Below, one piece after another: positions 22,766-32,989 of a stretch of 34,387 bases of DNA (its first letter is position 1; each line of letters starts with the position of its first letter). The position numbers and the translations under genes were made by a program. Under the pieces are notes generated by a model. That model was not told the origin of the DNA and did no database searches. It saw nothing but the letters and a program-made list of their open reading frames with translations. Origin of the DNA: Comamonadaceae bacterium (GTDB lineage: Bacteria; Pseudomonadota; Gammaproteobacteria; Burkholderiales; Burkholderiaceae_C); NCBI GenBank assembly GCA_947451995.1, contig CANGCI010000003.1, forward strand, positions 1 through 34,387, read 5' to 3'.

Positions 22766-23293
22766 ATGAAAATTAGCAGAATTCACCACGCGGCTTATCG
22801 CTGCAAAGACGCCAAAGAAACCGTCGAGTGGTACGCCAAAAACTTGAACATGGATTTTGTGCTGGCCATTGCCGAAGACTTGGTGCCCTCCACCAAAGCA
22901 CCCGATCCGTACATGCACATCTTCTTGGATGCAGGTGGCGGCAACGTGCTGGCCTTCTTTGAGTTGCCCAACTCGCCCGAAATGGGCCGTGATGAAAACA
23001 CCCCTGCGTGGGTGCAGCACATGGCCTTTGAAGTCGACAGCATGGAAACCTTGCTGGCCGCCAAAGCCAAGCTAGAGGCCAATGGCGTTGAAGTGCTGGG
23101 CCCCACCAACCACACCATCTTCAAAAGCATTTACTTCTTCGACCCCAATGGTCACCGTTTGGAATTGGCCACCAACACTGGCACACCCGAGATGTACAAA
23201 ACCTTGGACGAGGTGAAGTGGGACATGCTGAACGAGTGGAGCAAAACCAAGCGCGCACCCAAGCATGCGGCTTGGATGCATGAACCTTCTTGA
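22766..23293 (+). CDS. VOC-family protein, third gene of the mvaB-hppD operon
   Basis: A 175-residue glyoxalase-fold protein. Plausible metal ligands are IHHAAYRCKD (His), PAWVQHMAFEVDSM (His) and NGHRLELATN (Glu). The C-terminal extension (YKTLDEVKWDMLNEWSKTKR) is longer than a minimal VOC unit. It follows hppD by 9 bp, so a role in tyrosine or aromatic-acid breakdown is possible but unproven. It ends opposite hrcA. Confidence 0.88.
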   Translation: MKISRIHHAAYRCKDAKETVEWYAKNLNMDFVLAIAEDLVPSTKAPDPYMHIFLDAGGGNVLAFFELPNSPEMGRDENTPAWVQHMAFEVDSMETLLAAKAKLEANGVEVLGPTNHTIFKSIYFFDPNGHRLELATNTGTPEMYKTLDEVKWDMLNEWSKTKRAPKHAAWMHEPS

Positions 23294-23296
23294 TTG

Positions 23297-23329
23297 AAAA
23301 ACGAGTCAGTCGATTTACTTCGACTGACT
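23297..23329 (-). terminator. hrcA terminator with the stop codon in its loop
   Basis: AGTCAGTCG (23304-23312) pairs perfectly with 23321-23329. On the minus strand the stem is followed by CGTTTTTCAATC. The hrcA TAA (23315-23317) lies in the 8-nt loop. In the plus direction there is no T-run, so the VOC gene is not clearly terminated by it. Confidence 0.75.
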
Positions 23330-24319
23330 TAAAGCGTTGCCCACCATCTTGGACGTGATGTCCACAATTTGAATCATGCGCTCGTAGGGCATGCGTGTAG
23401 GACCAATAACGCCTAACGTGCCCACCACATGGCCGTCCACCTCGTAAGGTGCACTGACCACCGACAACTCTTGCATCGGCACAAACTGGCTTTCGCCGCC
23501 AATGAAAATACGCACACCATCGGCCTGACTAGACACATCGAGCAGTCGCATGAGCTGCGTTTTTTGCTCAAACAAATCAAAGGCCTGACGCAAGTTGCCC
23601 ATGTCGCTAGAAAAGTCGCTGACCGACAACAAGTTGCGCTCACCCGAAATCACCACATCGCCTTCGTCTTCACTCAAGGCCTCTGAGCTCATTTGCACTG
23701 CAGCCTGCATGAGGCTGGCAATTTCAGACTGCAAGTTGACCAGCTCTTGCTTCACACGCATGCGAACTTGTTCGATGGCCATGCCCGCGTAATGCGCGTT
23801 CAAATAATTGGAAGCTTCGATCAGCTGACTTTGCGAGTAATCGGCCTCGGTGAAGATGACGCGGTTTTGCACATCCCCTTCGGGCGAGACAATGATCAGC
23901 AACACGCGTTTTTCAGACAAACGCAAAAACTCAATGTGCCTGAACACCGACGCACGTTTAGGCGCCATCACCACGCCCACGTAATGCGACAAACTGGACA
24001 ACAGGTTGGCGGCGTTGGCAATGACCTTTTGCGGTTGGTCAGGCGCCAGCCTTTGGGTGGGCAATTCGCCCTTTTGAACCGTCAACATGGTGTCGACAAA
24101 TAGGCGATAACCCCTATTGGTGGGCACCCTGCCAGCCGATGTATGCGGGCTGGCAATGAGGCCCAACTCCTCGAGGTCGGACATGACGTTTCGAATGGTG
24201 GCAGGGGATAATTCAAGCCCCGACGCCTTGGACAGCGTGCGGGAACCCACAGGCTGGCCGTCCGCAATGTAGCGTTCAACCAGCGCTTTGAGTAATAACT
24301 TGGCACGATCATCTAGCAT
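23315..24319 (-). CDS. hrcA: Heat-inducible transcription repressor HrcA
   Basis: A 334-residue HrcA. The N-terminal winged helix is complete ([40 protein letters not shown]) and is followed by [19 protein letters not shown]. The C-terminal [19 protein letters not shown] is diagnostic. It represses groE/dnaK-type operons by binding CIRCE; no CIRCE element is seen here. It is divergent from nadK with only 28 bp between them, a common Burkholderiales arrangement. Confidence 0.96.
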   Translation of the reverse strand: MLDDRAKLLLKALVERYIADGQPVGSRTLSKASGLELSPATIRNVMSDLEELGLIASPHTSAGRVPTNRGYRLFVDTMLTVQKGELPTQRLAPDQPQKVIANAANLLSSLSHYVGVVMAPKRASVFRHIEFLRLSEKRVLLIIVSPEGDVQNRVIFTEADYSQSQLIEASNYLNAHYAGMAIEQVRMRVKQELVNLQSEIASLMQAAVQMSSEALSEDEGDVVISGERNLLSVSDFSSDMGNLRQAFDLFEQKTQLMRLLDVSSQADGVRIFIGGESQFVPMQELSVVSAPYEVDGHVVGTLGVIGPTRMPYERMIQIVDITSKMVGNALSQSK

Positions 24320-24347
24320 TCGGTCATTTTAATGATGTAATTTGCGA

Positions 24348-25244
24348 ATGAAGTCTAAATTTCGTCACGTTGCGCTTTTTGGCAAGTACCACGCCGTGGT
24401 TTCTGGCGCGGCTTTGGAAAGCTCGCGTCGGGTACTGGACGATGTGGCCCAATTCATCAGCCGTATCGGTGCCGAAGTGGTGCTGGAAGCCGGCACCGCC
24501 GAGCACCTGGGCCTCAACCTCTACCCCACGCTCAAAATGGCCGAGATCGGCCAGCAATGCGATTTGGGCGTGGTGATTGGTGGCGACGGCACCATGCTGG
24601 GCATTGGCCGCCAGGTGGCGCAATACGGATTGCCGCTCATTGGCATCAACCAAGGTCGCTTGGGCTTTATCACTGATATTCCCATGGGCCAGTTTGAGCA
24701 AACCCTCCAGCCCATGCTACTGGGCCAATTTGAAGAAGAGCAGCGCAGCATGTTGCACGCCAAGGTGTGGCGCGACAAGCATTGTGTGTTTGACACCTTT
24801 GCCATGAACGACGTGGTGGTCAACCGCGGCGCCACCTCGGGCATGGTGGAACTTCGCATTGAAGTCGATGGCCGCTTTGTGGCCACGCAGCGTGCCGACG
24901 GCCTCATTGTGGCCACGCCTACAGGTTCCACCGCTTATTCCTTGTCGGCTGGTGGCCCGCTCATGCATCCCACTTTGGGCGGCTGGGTCATTGCCCCTAT
25001 TGCGCCGCACACGCTGTCCAATCGTCCCATCGTGTTGCCGGACACCTCGCACATCAGCATCGAAATTGTGTCGGGCCGCGACGCCAGTGCCAACTTTGAC
25101 ATGCAGTCTTTGGCCAGCCTGTTGTTGGGCGATCAAATTACCGTCGAGCAGTCAATTCACAAAGTGCGGTTTTTGCATCCTCAAGGCTGGAACTACTTTG
25201 ACACCTTGCGCAAAAAAATGCACTGGAACGAGGGAGGCGTTTAA
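24348..25244 (+). CDS. nadK: NAD kinase
   Basis: A 298-residue ATP-NAD kinase. [12 protein letters not shown] is the GGDGT catalytic motif, [12 protein letters not shown] and [11 protein letters not shown] follow, and [16 protein letters not shown] completes the active site. It makes NADP from NAD in the cytoplasm. The ATG at 24348 is used rather than the in-frame TTG at 24342. recN starts 3 bp after the stop codon, so the two are one transcript. Confidence 0.96.
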   Translation: MKSKFRHVALFGKYHAVVSGAALESSRRVLDDVAQFISRIGAEVVLEAGTAEHLGLNLYPTLKMAEIGQQCDLGVVIGGDGTMLGIGRQVAQYGLPLIGINQGRLGFITDIPMGQFEQTLQPMLLGQFEEEQRSMLHAKVWRDKHCVFDTFAMNDVVVNRGATSGMVELRIEVDGRFVATQRADGLIVATPTGSTAYSLSAGGPLMHPTLGGWVIAPIAPHTLSNRPIVLPDTSHISIEIVSGRDASANFDMQSLASLLLGDQITVEQSIHKVRFLHPQGWNYFDTLRKKMHWNEGGV

Positions 25245-25247
25245 GCC

Positions 25248-26912
25248 ATGGCGCTGCGTCACATCAGCCTGCGCGACTTTGTCATCGTGCGCCAACTCGA
25301 CCTTGATCTATCGCAAGGCTTCAGCGTGCTCACAGGCGAAACAGGCGCTGGCAAATCCATCCTGATTGATGCCCTGCAATTGGCGCTCGGCGAACGCGCA
25401 GATTCCAGCGTGGTGCGCGAAGGTGCTGCGCGTTGCGAAGTGTCAGCTGAATTTGACTGCCCGCCGCAAGCGAACGCTGTTTTAGAAGAAGCAGGATTCG
25501 AAGTCGCCGACACACTTTTGCTCAGACGCAGCGTCGACCCTCAAGGCAAAAGCCGTGCATGGGTCAATGGCAGCCCAGCCACCGCCACCCAATTGCGCGC
25601 TTTAGGCGAAATGCTGCTCGACATTCATGGCCAACACGCCTGGCAAAGCCTCACGCGCCCAGATGCAGTGCGCGGCTTGCTTGACGCCTATGCGGGCATC
25701 AGCACCGATGCCCTCAAAACTGCTTGGCAAACTTGGCGTCAAGCCCAGCAAGCGGTGCAACAAGCCAAGAGCGCACAAGATTCCTTAAGCCGCGAGCAAG
25801 AGCGCTTGGCCTGGCAAATTGGTGAGCTCGACAAACTGGCACCCGCCTTGGACGAATGGGAAGAGCTCAACACGCAGCACACGCGCCTGTCGCATGCGCA
25901 AGCCTTGATTGATGCCGGCCAGTCGGCCTTGGCCGCCCTGGATGGCGACGAATCAGCGCGCATGGGCAGCCTCAGCGGCGCCATTGCTTTGCTGTCCCAA
26001 GCCAGCAGCAATTTGCAAGATCAAGCCCACGTCGAACCCGAATTTCAAAGCATTGCAGAAGTGCTGCAGTCGAGTTTGGCCCAAGCCGAGGATGCCGTGC
26101 ATTCGCTGCAAAGTTATTTGCGCAAAACCGATTTAGACCCCGATCGTTTGAACGAGTTGGACCAGCGCATGTCGCAGTGGATGTCTTTGGCGCGCCGCTA
26201 CAAACGCCCCCCCGAAGAACTCGCTGGCTTGTTGGCAGGCTGGAAACAAGAGCTCAATGCCTTAGAGGCTGCAAGCGATTTAGAAGGCTTGGAAGCACAA
26301 GCCAAAGCGGCCGGTCAGGCCTATCAAACCGAGGCTAAAAAACTGTCGCAACAGCGCAAAAAAGCGGCGCCAAAATTGTCGCAAGCTGTGACGCAGGCCA
26401 TGCAAAACTTGGGCATGCAAGGCGGCCGATTTGAAGTGGCCCTGATTGCATTAGACGATGCTGCGCAGCATGGCTTGGAAGACATTCAGTTTTTGGTAGC
26501 GGGTCACGCCGGCAGTACACCTCGCCCTGTTGGCAAGGTGGCGTCTGGCGGTGAACTCTCGCGCATTGCCTTGGCCATTGCCGTCACCACCAGCGAGCTG
26601 GGCGAAGCAGGCACCTTGATCTTTGACGAGGTTGACTCGGGTGTCGGCGGTGCTGTGGCCGAAACGGTCGGCCGCCTCATGAAGCAATTGGGCGTGCACC
26701 GCCAAGTAATGGCCGTCACCCATTTGCCCCAAGTGGCCTCTTGCGCAGACCACCATTTGCTGGTGAGCAAGTCGAGCAGCAAAGAAGGTGTAAGCAGCAA
26801 CGTGTCGCCCATTGCCGGCGAGCAGCGCGTGACCGAAATTGCACGCATGCTGGGCGGCGAAAAACTCTCTGCCACCACCTTGGCGCATGCGCGCGAAATG
26901 CTGACCAAGTAA
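25248..26912 (+). CDS. recN: DNA repair protein RecN
   Basis: A 554-residue SMC-like ATPase. Walker A is TGETGAGKSILIDALQLALG, the ABC signature VASGGELSRIALAIAV and Walker B LIFDEVDSGVGG. A long coiled coil rich in Gln, Ala and Glu fills the middle (about 170-370). It holds DNA ends in double-strand-break repair. No LexA box is seen before it here; it follows nadK by 3 bp and precedes rapZ by 20 bp. Confidence 0.96.
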   Translation: MALRHISLRDFVIVRQLDLDLSQGFSVLTGETGAGKSILIDALQLALGERADSSVVREGAARCEVSAEFDCPPQANAVLEEAGFEVADTLLLRRSVDPQGKSRAWVNGSPATATQLRALGEMLLDIHGQHAWQSLTRPDAVRGLLDAYAGISTDALKTAWQTWRQAQQAVQQAKSAQDSLSREQERLAWQIGELDKLAPALDEWEELNTQHTRLSHAQALIDAGQSALAALDGDESARMGSLSGAIALLSQASSNLQDQAHVEPEFQSIAEVLQSSLAQAEDAVHSLQSYLRKTDLDPDRLNELDQRMSQWMSLARRYKRPPEELAGLLAGWKQELNALEAASDLEGLEAQAKAAGQAYQTEAKKLSQQRKKAAPKLSQAVTQAMQNLGMQGGRFEVALIALDDAAQHGLEDIQFLVAGHAGSTPRPVGKVASGGELSRIALAIAVTTSELGEAGTLIFDEVDSGVGGAVAETVGRLMKQLGVHRQVMAVTHLPQVASCADHHLLVSKSSSKEGVSSNVSPIAGEQRVTEIARMLGGEKLSATTLAHAREMLTK

Positions 26913-26932
26913 ATTTCTGAAGTCTGGAAATC

Positions 26933-27790
26933 ATGGAAATCGTATTGATCACTGGCATGTCGGGTTCCGGAAAGTCCGTGGCTTTGCACGCGCTGGAAGA
27001 TGCAGGTTTTTATTGCGTCGACAACCTGCCACCCGAACTGCTCATTCCGTTTGCAGAACTAGAGCGTGATCAAAAAGAACAGCGCGTGGCCATTGCCATT
27101 GATGTGCGCAGTGCCACCTCTTTGCCCATGATGCCGGGTCAATTGGAAGTCTTGCGCAATTTAGGCTTTCAAGTCACGTCCATTTACCTCGATGCTGCGT
27201 CCGACACTTTGCTGCGCCGCTATTCCGAGACACGACGTCGCCACCCTTTGTCCGGCAGAAACGCGGCTGAAGGCGAACGCGCGCTGACCGAATCCATTGA
27301 GTACGAACGCGAGCTTTTGTCCAATCTGCGCGAATCTGCGCACATCATCGACACCAGCTTGCTGCGCGCCGCACAGCTGCAAAGCTATGTGAAGTCTTTG
27401 GTCAGCTCGCCCGCTGCCAAACTCACCTTGGTGTTTGAATCCTTTGCCTTCAAGCGCGGTATTCCACTCGATGCCGATTACGTGTTTGATGTGCGCATGT
27501 TGCCCAACCCGCACTACGAGTCGGCGCTGCGCCCCATGTCGGGCAAAGACGAGCCTGTGCAAAAGTTTTTGCAAAGCTATTCCGAAGTCAATTTGATGCA
27601 AAGTCAAATTGAAAGTTTTTTAGACCAATGGTTGCCTGCGCTTGAAAAAGACCACCGCAACTACATCACCGTGGCCATTGGGTGTACGGGTGGCCAACAC
27701 CGTTCTGTTTATTTGGTCGAAAAACTCAGCCAGCGCTTTGCTGCCAATTGGCTGACGTTAAAGCGTCACAGAGAACTCGACAGCAAGTGA
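26933..27790 (+). CDS. rapZ: RNase adapter protein RapZ / nucleotide-binding protein
   Basis: A 285-residue P-loop protein. Walker A is [16 protein letters not shown], then [13 protein letters not shown]. The C-terminal [20 protein letters not shown] and [12 protein letters not shown] form the RNA-binding domain. In E. coli it guides RNase E to GlmZ and so controls glucosamine-6-phosphate synthesis. It is the third gene of the nadK-recN run. Its last 25 bp overlap the 3' end of mutY on the other strand. Confidence 0.95.
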   Translation: MEIVLITGMSGSGKSVALHALEDAGFYCVDNLPPELLIPFAELERDQKEQRVAIAIDVRSATSLPMMPGQLEVLRNLGFQVTSIYLDAASDTLLRRYSETRRRHPLSGRNAAEGERALTESIEYERELLSNLRESAHIIDTSLLRAAQLQSYVKSLVSSPAAKLTLVFESFAFKRGIPLDADYVFDVRMLPNPHYESALRPMSGKDEPVQKFLQSYSEVNLMQSQIESFLDQWLPALEKDHRNYITVAIGCTGGQHRSVYLVEKLSQRFAANWLTLKRHRELDSK

Positions 27791-28842
27791 CGTACGGGCT
27801 GTGGCAAGCCCAACGAGGTCCATTCTTTTTCTGACCACCACGCGCCCTCGGACAACACAGGCGCACCTTTGACTGCTTTGAGCTTGACCACGTGACAATG
27901 CAAATCTTTGTGCGTCAGCACATGTTTGAAAGCTGGCAACACGTCCCACTTCAAAGCGCCAGCAACCGAAGCCTTTTGCAATGACGGCGTTAAAGCAGCT
28001 TGCATCGCTTGCTCTGAATCAAAGACAGGCAAGCTGTAAAGGCTGGCCCAGATGCCAGACGCAGGTCTTTTTTCCAACCACACTTCACCCCGCGCGTTTT
28101 GCGCCAGCATCAGCCAAAGCACTTCGCTGCTGCGTTTGAGCTTGCGCGTTTTGACAGGAAACTTTTCGGGCTCGCCAAGTGCATAGGCTTTGCATTGAGT
28201 TTGCACAGGGCACTCAGCGCAATGGGGTTTGCGCGGCAAGCACACCGTGGCCCCCAAATCCATGATGGCTTGTGAGTAGCGTGGCATGGCGGTTTGGAGC
28301 TTCTGGGTGGGCAGCGCCTCTTGCGCCATTTGCCACAACACTTTTTCGTTCTTGGCCACCGACAAATCATCTGCGTAGCCCCACACGCGTGTGAGAACTC
28401 GCTTCACATTGCCATCCATGATGGCCACACGTTCCGAAAAACAAAACGACGCCACAGCGGCCGCAGTCGATCTGCCGATGCCTGGCAAACTGATCAAGGC
28501 TTCTGAATTGTTTGGAAACTCACCGCCAAAACGTGACACCACATCTTTGGCGCATTGATGCAAATTGCGCGCACGGCTGTAATAGCCCAAGCCACTCCAC
28601 AAGCCCATCACTTTGTCTTGGGGCGCTGCCGCCAAATCGGCCACCGTGGGGAAGTTTTCTAAAAACTTGGCGTAGTACGCCAGCACGGTGCTGACCTGCG
28701 TTTGCTGCAACATGATTTCAGACAACCACACCCGATAAGGGTCGCGCGTGTTTTGCCAAGGCAAGTGGTTGCGGCCATGCACCTTCTGCCAAGCCACCAA
28801 GGTCTCGGCCAAACTTGCTGCAGGTTTTATCGCTTTTGGCAT
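27766..28842 (-). CDS. mutY: Adenine DNA glycosylase MutY
   Basis: A 358-residue Mut[16 protein letters not shown] has the catalytic Glu, [16 protein letters not shown] is the helix-hairpin-helix and [11 protein letters not shown] supplies the catalytic Asp. The iron-sulfur cysteines follow C-X6-C-X2-C-X5-C ([17 protein letters not shown]). A NUDIX-like C-terminal domain recognises 8-oxoguanine. It removes adenine paired with 8-oxoguanine. Its start overlaps the mutM end by 16 bp, so both GO-repair genes form one operon. Its 3' end overlaps rapZ by 25 bp. Confidence 0.96.
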   Translation of the reverse strand: MPKAIKPAASLAETLVAWQKVHGRNHLPWQNTRDPYRVWLSEIMLQQTQVSTVLAYYAKFLENFPTVADLAAAPQDKVMGLWSGLGYYSRARNLHQCAKDVVSRFGGEFPNNSEALISLPGIGRSTAAAVASFCFSERVAIMDGNVKRVLTRVWGYADDLSVAKNEKVLWQMAQEALPTQKLQTAMPRYSQAIMDLGATVCLPRKPHCAECPVQTQCKAYALGEPEKFPVKTRKLKRSSEVLWLMLAQNARGEVWLEKRPASGIWASLYSLPVFDSEQAMQAALTPSLQKASVAGALKWDVLPAFKHVLTHKDLHCHVVKLKAVKGAPVLSEGAWWSEKEWTSLGLPQPVRHLLSSSL

Positions 28843-29642
28843 ACGGGGCAGTAAAAAGTAGAGCGCTGCCCCTGCACAATTTGCTTGATGGGCGTTTCAC
28901 ATGTCCGGCAAGGCAAGCCCGTTCGGCCATACACCGCGGCTTCCAATTGAAAGTACCCGGTGTTGCCCTGCGCATTCACAAAATCTTTGAGGCTGCTGCC
29001 GCCCTGTTCGACGGCGCGTGCCAACACTTGGCGAATGGCCGCGTGCAACTTGGCCACCCGAGGGCCGCTCACTTTGTCGGCTTTCACAGTAGGTTTGATA
29101 CCGGCCATGAACAAGGCTTCCGATGCATAAATGTTGCCAACGCCCACCACCACATCTCCCGCCAACAACACTTGTTTGATGGGCGCAGAGCGCTTTTTAA
29201 GCCCTGCTTGAAACAACTTCAATTCAAAGCCATCGGTCAGGGGTTCCATGCCCAATTTGCTGAGCAATTTCAGGGCAGGCTCGTGATGTTCTGACGCCGA
29301 CCAAACGGCAGCGCCAAATCTTCGGGGGTCGTGCAAGCGCAAAGTACCTTGGGTGGTGACCAAGTCCATGTGATCGTGTTTGCCAGCCGCAACCTGAGTT
29401 GGGGCGAAATTCAGACTGCCCGACATGCCCAAGTGCAGCATCAACACGCCGCGGTCCATGTCCAGCAGCAAGTACTTGCCGCGTCTGCGCACCCGCAAGA
29501 CGCTTTGGCCCACCAAAACCGAAGGGGCCACACCCAAAGGCCAACGCAATGGCTTGCCCATGTGCAGAGCCACAACGCGCGCGCCTTCAATCCGGCTGGC
29601 AAAACTGAGCCGGGTGACTTCTACTTCGGGCAATTCAGGCAT
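28827..29642 (-). CDS. mutM: Formamidopyrimidine-DNA glycosylase MutM
   Basis: A 271-residue Fpg/MutM. The start at 29642 gives [10 protein letters not shown], with the catalytic N-terminal Pro2 and Glu3 that need Met removal; upstream extension would bury them and is rejected. [20 protein letters not shown] holds further DNA-contact residues. A C-terminal zinc finger is complete (CRTC, 16 residues, CPVC). It cuts out 8-oxoguanine and formamidopyrimidines. It leads the mutM-mutY operon and is divergent from the TPR gene across 77 bp. Confidence 0.96.
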   Translation of the reverse strand: MPELPEVEVTRLSFASRIEGARVVALHMGKPLRWPLGVAPSVLVGQSVLRVRRRGKYLLLDMDRGVLMLHLGMSGSLNFAPTQVAAGKHDHMDLVTTQGTLRLHDPRRFGAAVWSASEHHEPALKLLSKLGMEPLTDGFELKLFQAGLKKRSAPIKQVLLAGDVVVGVGNIYASEALFMAGIKPTVKADKVSGPRVAKLHAAIRQVLARAVEQGGSSLKDFVNAQGNTGYFQLEAAVYGRTGLPCRTCETPIKQIVQGQRSTFYCPVCQKR

Positions 29643-29719
29643 CGAATCGGCAAACAGGACAGAGTGAAAATAAAGGGCCAAGCCCTGCGTCGCAAGGGCT
29701 CGTGGATTATGATGCCTCT

Positions 29720-31420
29720 ATGAAGTATTGGTTTTCATCGATTGCATTGGTCTGGGCCACAGCGGGGGTATGCGCAGAACCGCCTGTTGAAAACTCCAAC
29801 CTCAATGCCGTTTTGTTTTACCAACTGTTGTTGGGCGAACTCAATGTGCAAGCAGATGAGCCGGGTGCTGGCTTTGCCATCATTTTGGATGCAGCGCGCA
29901 AAACCAAAGACGAAGCGCTCTACCAACGTGCCACCGAATTGGCATTGCAATCTCGCTCAGGCGAGGCAGCGTTGCAAGCCGCCAGAAGCTGGAAATCCAG
30001 CTTGCCTGAATCACAAGAGGCCAACCGCTACATCTTGCAGATTTTGTTGGCCCTCAATCGCATTGAAGAAGCCGGCCGGGCGCTCAAAACCAGCATTGCA
30101 AGCCTTCCGCTGAACGAGCAGTCCAACGCCATCGGCTCTATCCCCCGTGTCTTCAGCCGCGTACAAGATAAAAACTTCGCCGCCAAAATTGTAGAACAGG
30201 CACTGTCGGGCGCCATTCAAAATCCCGAAACAGCCGCGACAGCTTGGACCACCATTGGCCGCATGAAGCGTGAAGCCGGCGAAATTCAACCGGCCGCCGA
30301 AGCAGCACGCGCAGGTCACGCTGCCAATCGCCGAGCGCCAGGCCCCATCATGTTGGCTTTGAGTTTGCTCAATTTGGTGCCCGACGAAGTTCAGCCCATG
30401 ATTTCGCAGTACATGTCGGGCGACGCCTTGCCCGATTTGCGTTTGGGCTATGCCCGCACCTTGATTGACTTGGACCAAATGCAGCCTGCTTTGGCTCAAC
30501 TCTCTCAACTCACCAAACAACATCCTGAATTTGCACCGGGCTGGTTGTTTTTAGGCTTGCTGCAAAGTGACTTGTCGCAAGTCCTGCAAGCAGAGCAATC
30601 GCTTCAGCAATATTTGAAGTTGGCCACCAACGCCAATGATCCCGACCGCATGGGCGGTGTTTCAGAGGCGTATTTGGCTTTGTCTCAAATGGCCCAAAAG
30701 CAAGGCCGTTTTGCAATCGCAGACGAATGGTTGGCCAAAATTCCAGCCGAAGCCGACCCCTTGAAAGTGGCCAGTCGCCGCGCCACTTTGTTGGCACAAC
30801 AAGGCCGCAAAGCAGAAGGCCTGAAAGTGCTGGAGCAAGTCAAAACCAGCAACCCGCAAGAAGTCCGACTCAAAGCCTTGGCGCTCTCTCAGTGGTTGCG
30901 TGAAGACAAACAAATTCCCGCAGCATTTGCCACGATTGAAAAAGCTTTGGCTCAATTTCCAGCCGATACCGATTTGCAATCCGAAATGGCCATGCTGTGT
31001 GAAAAGTTGGGCCGCTTCGAGCAGATGGAAAGTCTGCTGCGCGGCATGATCAAAGCCAAACCCAACGATCCCCATGCTTACAACGCCCTCGGTTACTCTT
31101 TGGCCGACCGCAAAATTCGTTTGGATGAAGCCCGCGAACTCATTTTGAAAGCGGTGCAACTGGCCCCGCGCGACCCCTTCATTCAAGACAGCTTGGGTTG
31201 GTTGGAATACCGCGCAGGCAATCCTCAAGAAGCGCTGCGAATTTTGGAAGCTGCATTCAAAGTCCGACCCGATGCAGAAATTGCAGCGCATTTGGGCGAA
31301 GTGCATTGGAGCTTGGGTCAAAAAGACCAAGCGGGCACCATCTGGCGTGAAGGCCTGATGCTCAAGGCCGACAACGAAACCCTGCTTGAAACCCTCAAGC
31401 AATTCAACTTCAAACCCTGA
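29720..31420 (+). CDS. Exported tetratricopeptide-repeat protein
   Basis: A 566-residue protein with a Sec signal peptide (KYWFSSIALVWATAGVCAEP) and helical repeats throughout. Typical TPR units are HAYNALGYSLADRKIRLDEA and DPFIQDSLGWLEYRAGNPQEA near residues 450-510. The ATG at 29720 is chosen as it opens the signal peptide; an in-frame GTG at 29702 is less likely. It precedes lolB by 23 bp, a conserved position in Burkholderiales. A periplasmic scaffold role is likely; the partner is unknown. Confidence 0.9.
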   Translation: MKYWFSSIALVWATAGVCAEPPVENSNLNAVLFYQLLLGELNVQADEPGAGFAIILDAARKTKDEALYQRATELALQSRSGEAALQAARSWKSSLPESQEANRYILQILLALNRIEEAGRALKTSIASLPLNEQSNAIGSIPRVFSRVQDKNFAAKIVEQALSGAIQNPETAATAWTTIGRMKREAGEIQPAAEAARAGHAANRRAPGPIMLALSLLNLVPDEVQPMISQYMSGDALPDLRLGYARTLIDLDQMQPALAQLSQLTKQHPEFAPGWLFLGLLQSDLSQVLQAEQSLQQYLKLATNANDPDRMGGVSEAYLALSQMAQKQGRFAIADEWLAKIPAEADPLKVASRRATLLAQQGRKAEGLKVLEQVKTSNPQEVRLKALALSQWLREDKQIPAAFATIEKALAQFPADTDLQSEMAMLCEKLGRFEQMESLLRGMIKAKPNDPHAYNALGYSLADRKIRLDEARELILKAVQLAPRDPFIQDSLGWLEYRAGNPQEALRILEAAFKVRPDAEIAAHLGEVHWSLGQKDQAGTIWREGLMLKADNETLLETLKQFNFKP

Positions 31421-31443
31421 ACGTGCTGAAAGCCGGACTGCGC

Positions 31444-31986
31444 ATGAAACGCTTGGGGTTAATGAGTTGCATGGCCAGCGTCTTGCTGTCGGCTTGTGCT
31501 GCCAGCACTGTGGCAACCCCAACCTACACACCACCCGCCTCTGCACCTGCAGACAATCAGGTGGTCACGGTGCAAGCCGATACCCCTGCGCCAGCCTTCA
31601 AAGCAGGTCGCTTTGCATTGCAAATTGACACGCAACCGCCCCAGTCCTTCATCTCCTCCTTTGATTTGACAGGGGGGTGGCCCGATGGCACCTTGAACAT
31701 CTACAACCCACTGGGCCTGCAAATGGCACGCTTGGAGTGGACAGCACAAAGCGCCAAACTGATTCAGGGCAGTCAAGTGGGCTATGCAGCCAACCTTGAA
31801 AGCTTGGTCTACAAATTGACCGGTACGCCTTTGCCCACGGCCGCATTGGTCGATTGGCTGGGCGGCAAGCCCACACCCGCTGAGGGCTGGAACGTCGATG
31901 TCAGCGAATGGCATTTGCGACGCCTGGTGCTTGAACGTGTTCAACCCGCACCCCGCACGGTGCTTCGCATTGCCTTTGAACCATGA
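31444..31986 (+). CDS. lolB: Outer-membrane lipoprotein receptor LolB
   Basis: A 180-residue lipoprotein with a signal (KRLGLMSCMASVLLSAC) and lipobox LSAC. The body has AFKAGRFALQIDTQPPQSF, SFDLTGGWPDGTLNIYNPLG and LPTAALVDWLGGKP, matching LolB, which accepts lipoproteins from LolA and places them in the outer membrane. The ATG at 31444 is taken rather than the GTG at 31423, because the signal peptide begins there. It overlaps ispE by 4 bp (ATGA). Confidence 0.9.
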   Translation: MKRLGLMSCMASVLLSACAASTVATPTYTPPASAPADNQVVTVQADTPAPAFKAGRFALQIDTQPPQSFISSFDLTGGWPDGTLNIYNPLGLQMARLEWTAQSAKLIQGSQVGYAANLESLVYKLTGTPLPTAALVDWLGGKPTPAEGWNVDVSEWHLRRLVLERVQPAPRTVLRIAFEP

Positions 31987-32861
31987 AGTCGCTGCATAAC
32001 GTTTTGGCGCCAGCCAAACTCAATTTGTTCCTGCACATCACGGGGCGCAGGACAGACGGGTACCACCTGCTTCAGTCGGTTTTCATGCTGATCGATTGGT
32101 ACGACACCCTGCACTTTGAGGTTCGACCCAACGGGCAAATTAGCCGAGAAGACCTCAGCGTTCCCCTGCCCGCCGATGACCTGATCACCCGAGCCGCACG
32201 CTTGTTGCAACAAACCAGTGGCACCTCAATGGGCGCTCACATTGCCATCGACAAATCCATCCCGGCCCAGGCGGGCATGGGCGGCGGCTCATCTGATGCA
32301 GCCACGTGCTTGCTGGCTTTGAACAAGTTGTGGAACCTGAATTACTCAGTGAACCAATTGGCCCAGTTGGGACTTCAATTGGGCGCCGATGTGCCCTTTT
32401 TCATCAGGGGCCACAACGCATGGGTCGAGGGAATTGGCGAGATCATGACCCCCGTCACCTTGCCACCTGCCCAATTTGCGGTGGTCAAACCACCTGATGG
32501 TCTTGAAACTTCTAAAATTTTTGGGGATCAGGCTTTAAAGCGCGATACAAAGCCTGCTACAATTTCGGTCTTTGCAGCAGACCCGTATGGCTTTGGCCAC
32601 AACGACCTGCAACCAGTGGCCCAGCGCCTCTGCCCCCAAATCAGCGAATCCATCGCCTGGCTTGAAACAGCCAGACTGGCTTCAGCTGTTGTGAAAGGCA
32701 GAATGACGGGCTCCGGGAGTGCAGTGTTTGCGCAAGTGCCACGCGGCACGGATTTAAGTCAAATGCCTCAAGTTCCAGCAACTTGGCAAAATTGGAAAAT
32801 CCGAATGTGTGGCAATTTGGAAGTTCACCCCCAAAAGGGATGGGCCTCCAGCGACGATTGA
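31983..32861 (+). CDS. ispE: 4-Diphosphocytidyl-2-C-methyl-D-erythritol kinase
   Basis: A 292-residue GHMP kinase. APAKLNLFLHITGRRTDGYH is the substrate-binding start, and PAQAGMGGGSSDAATCLLAL the ATP-binding glycine loop. GRMTGSGSAVFAQV is the third motif. It phosphorylates CDP-methylerythritol in the MEP isoprenoid pathway. It is coupled to lolB and followed by tRNA-Gln and prs, the standard order in this lineage. Confidence 0.96.
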   Translation: MKSLHNVLAPAKLNLFLHITGRRTDGYHLLQSVFMLIDWYDTLHFEVRPNGQISREDLSVPLPADDLITRAARLLQQTSGTSMGAHIAIDKSIPAQAGMGGGSSDAATCLLALNKLWNLNYSVNQLAQLGLQLGADVPFFIRGHNAWVEGIGEIMTPVTLPPAQFAVVKPPDGLETSKIFGDQALKRDTKPATISVFAADPYGFGHNDLQPVAQRLCPQISESIAWLETARLASAVVKGRMTGSGSAVFAQVPRGTDLSQMPQVPATWQNWKIRMCGNLEVHPQKGWASSDD

Positions 32862-32902
32862 TCGGTCGTCAGCTTTGGTTTTCTAAAGCTGGTAACCCGT
32901 GT

Positions 32903-32979
32903 AGGGGAGTCGCCAAGTTGGTTAAGGCACCGGATTTTGATTCCGGCATGCGAAGGTTCGAGTCCTTCTTCCCCTGCCA
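32903..32979 (+). tRNA. glnQ: tRNA-Gln (TTG anticodon)
   Basis: A complete 77-nt cloverleaf with encoded CCA: acceptor AGGGGAG paired with TTCCCCT (one G-T pair), anticodon stem CCGGA/TCCGG around TTTTGAT, T-arm GAAGG-TTCGAGT-CCTTC. It lies between ispE and prs on the same strand. Confidence 0.95.
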
Positions 32980-32989
32980 AATGATTCAT

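Noticed and set aside
24320-24347. CIRCE element near hrcA
   Set aside because: No TTAGCACTC-N9-GAGTGCTAA-like inverted repeat is present in the short hrcA-nadK gap.
30662-31546. Minus-strand frame opposite the TPR gene and lolB
   Set aside because: Phe-, Gln- and Cys-rich shadow frame with no recognisable motif; the plus-strand genes are well supported.
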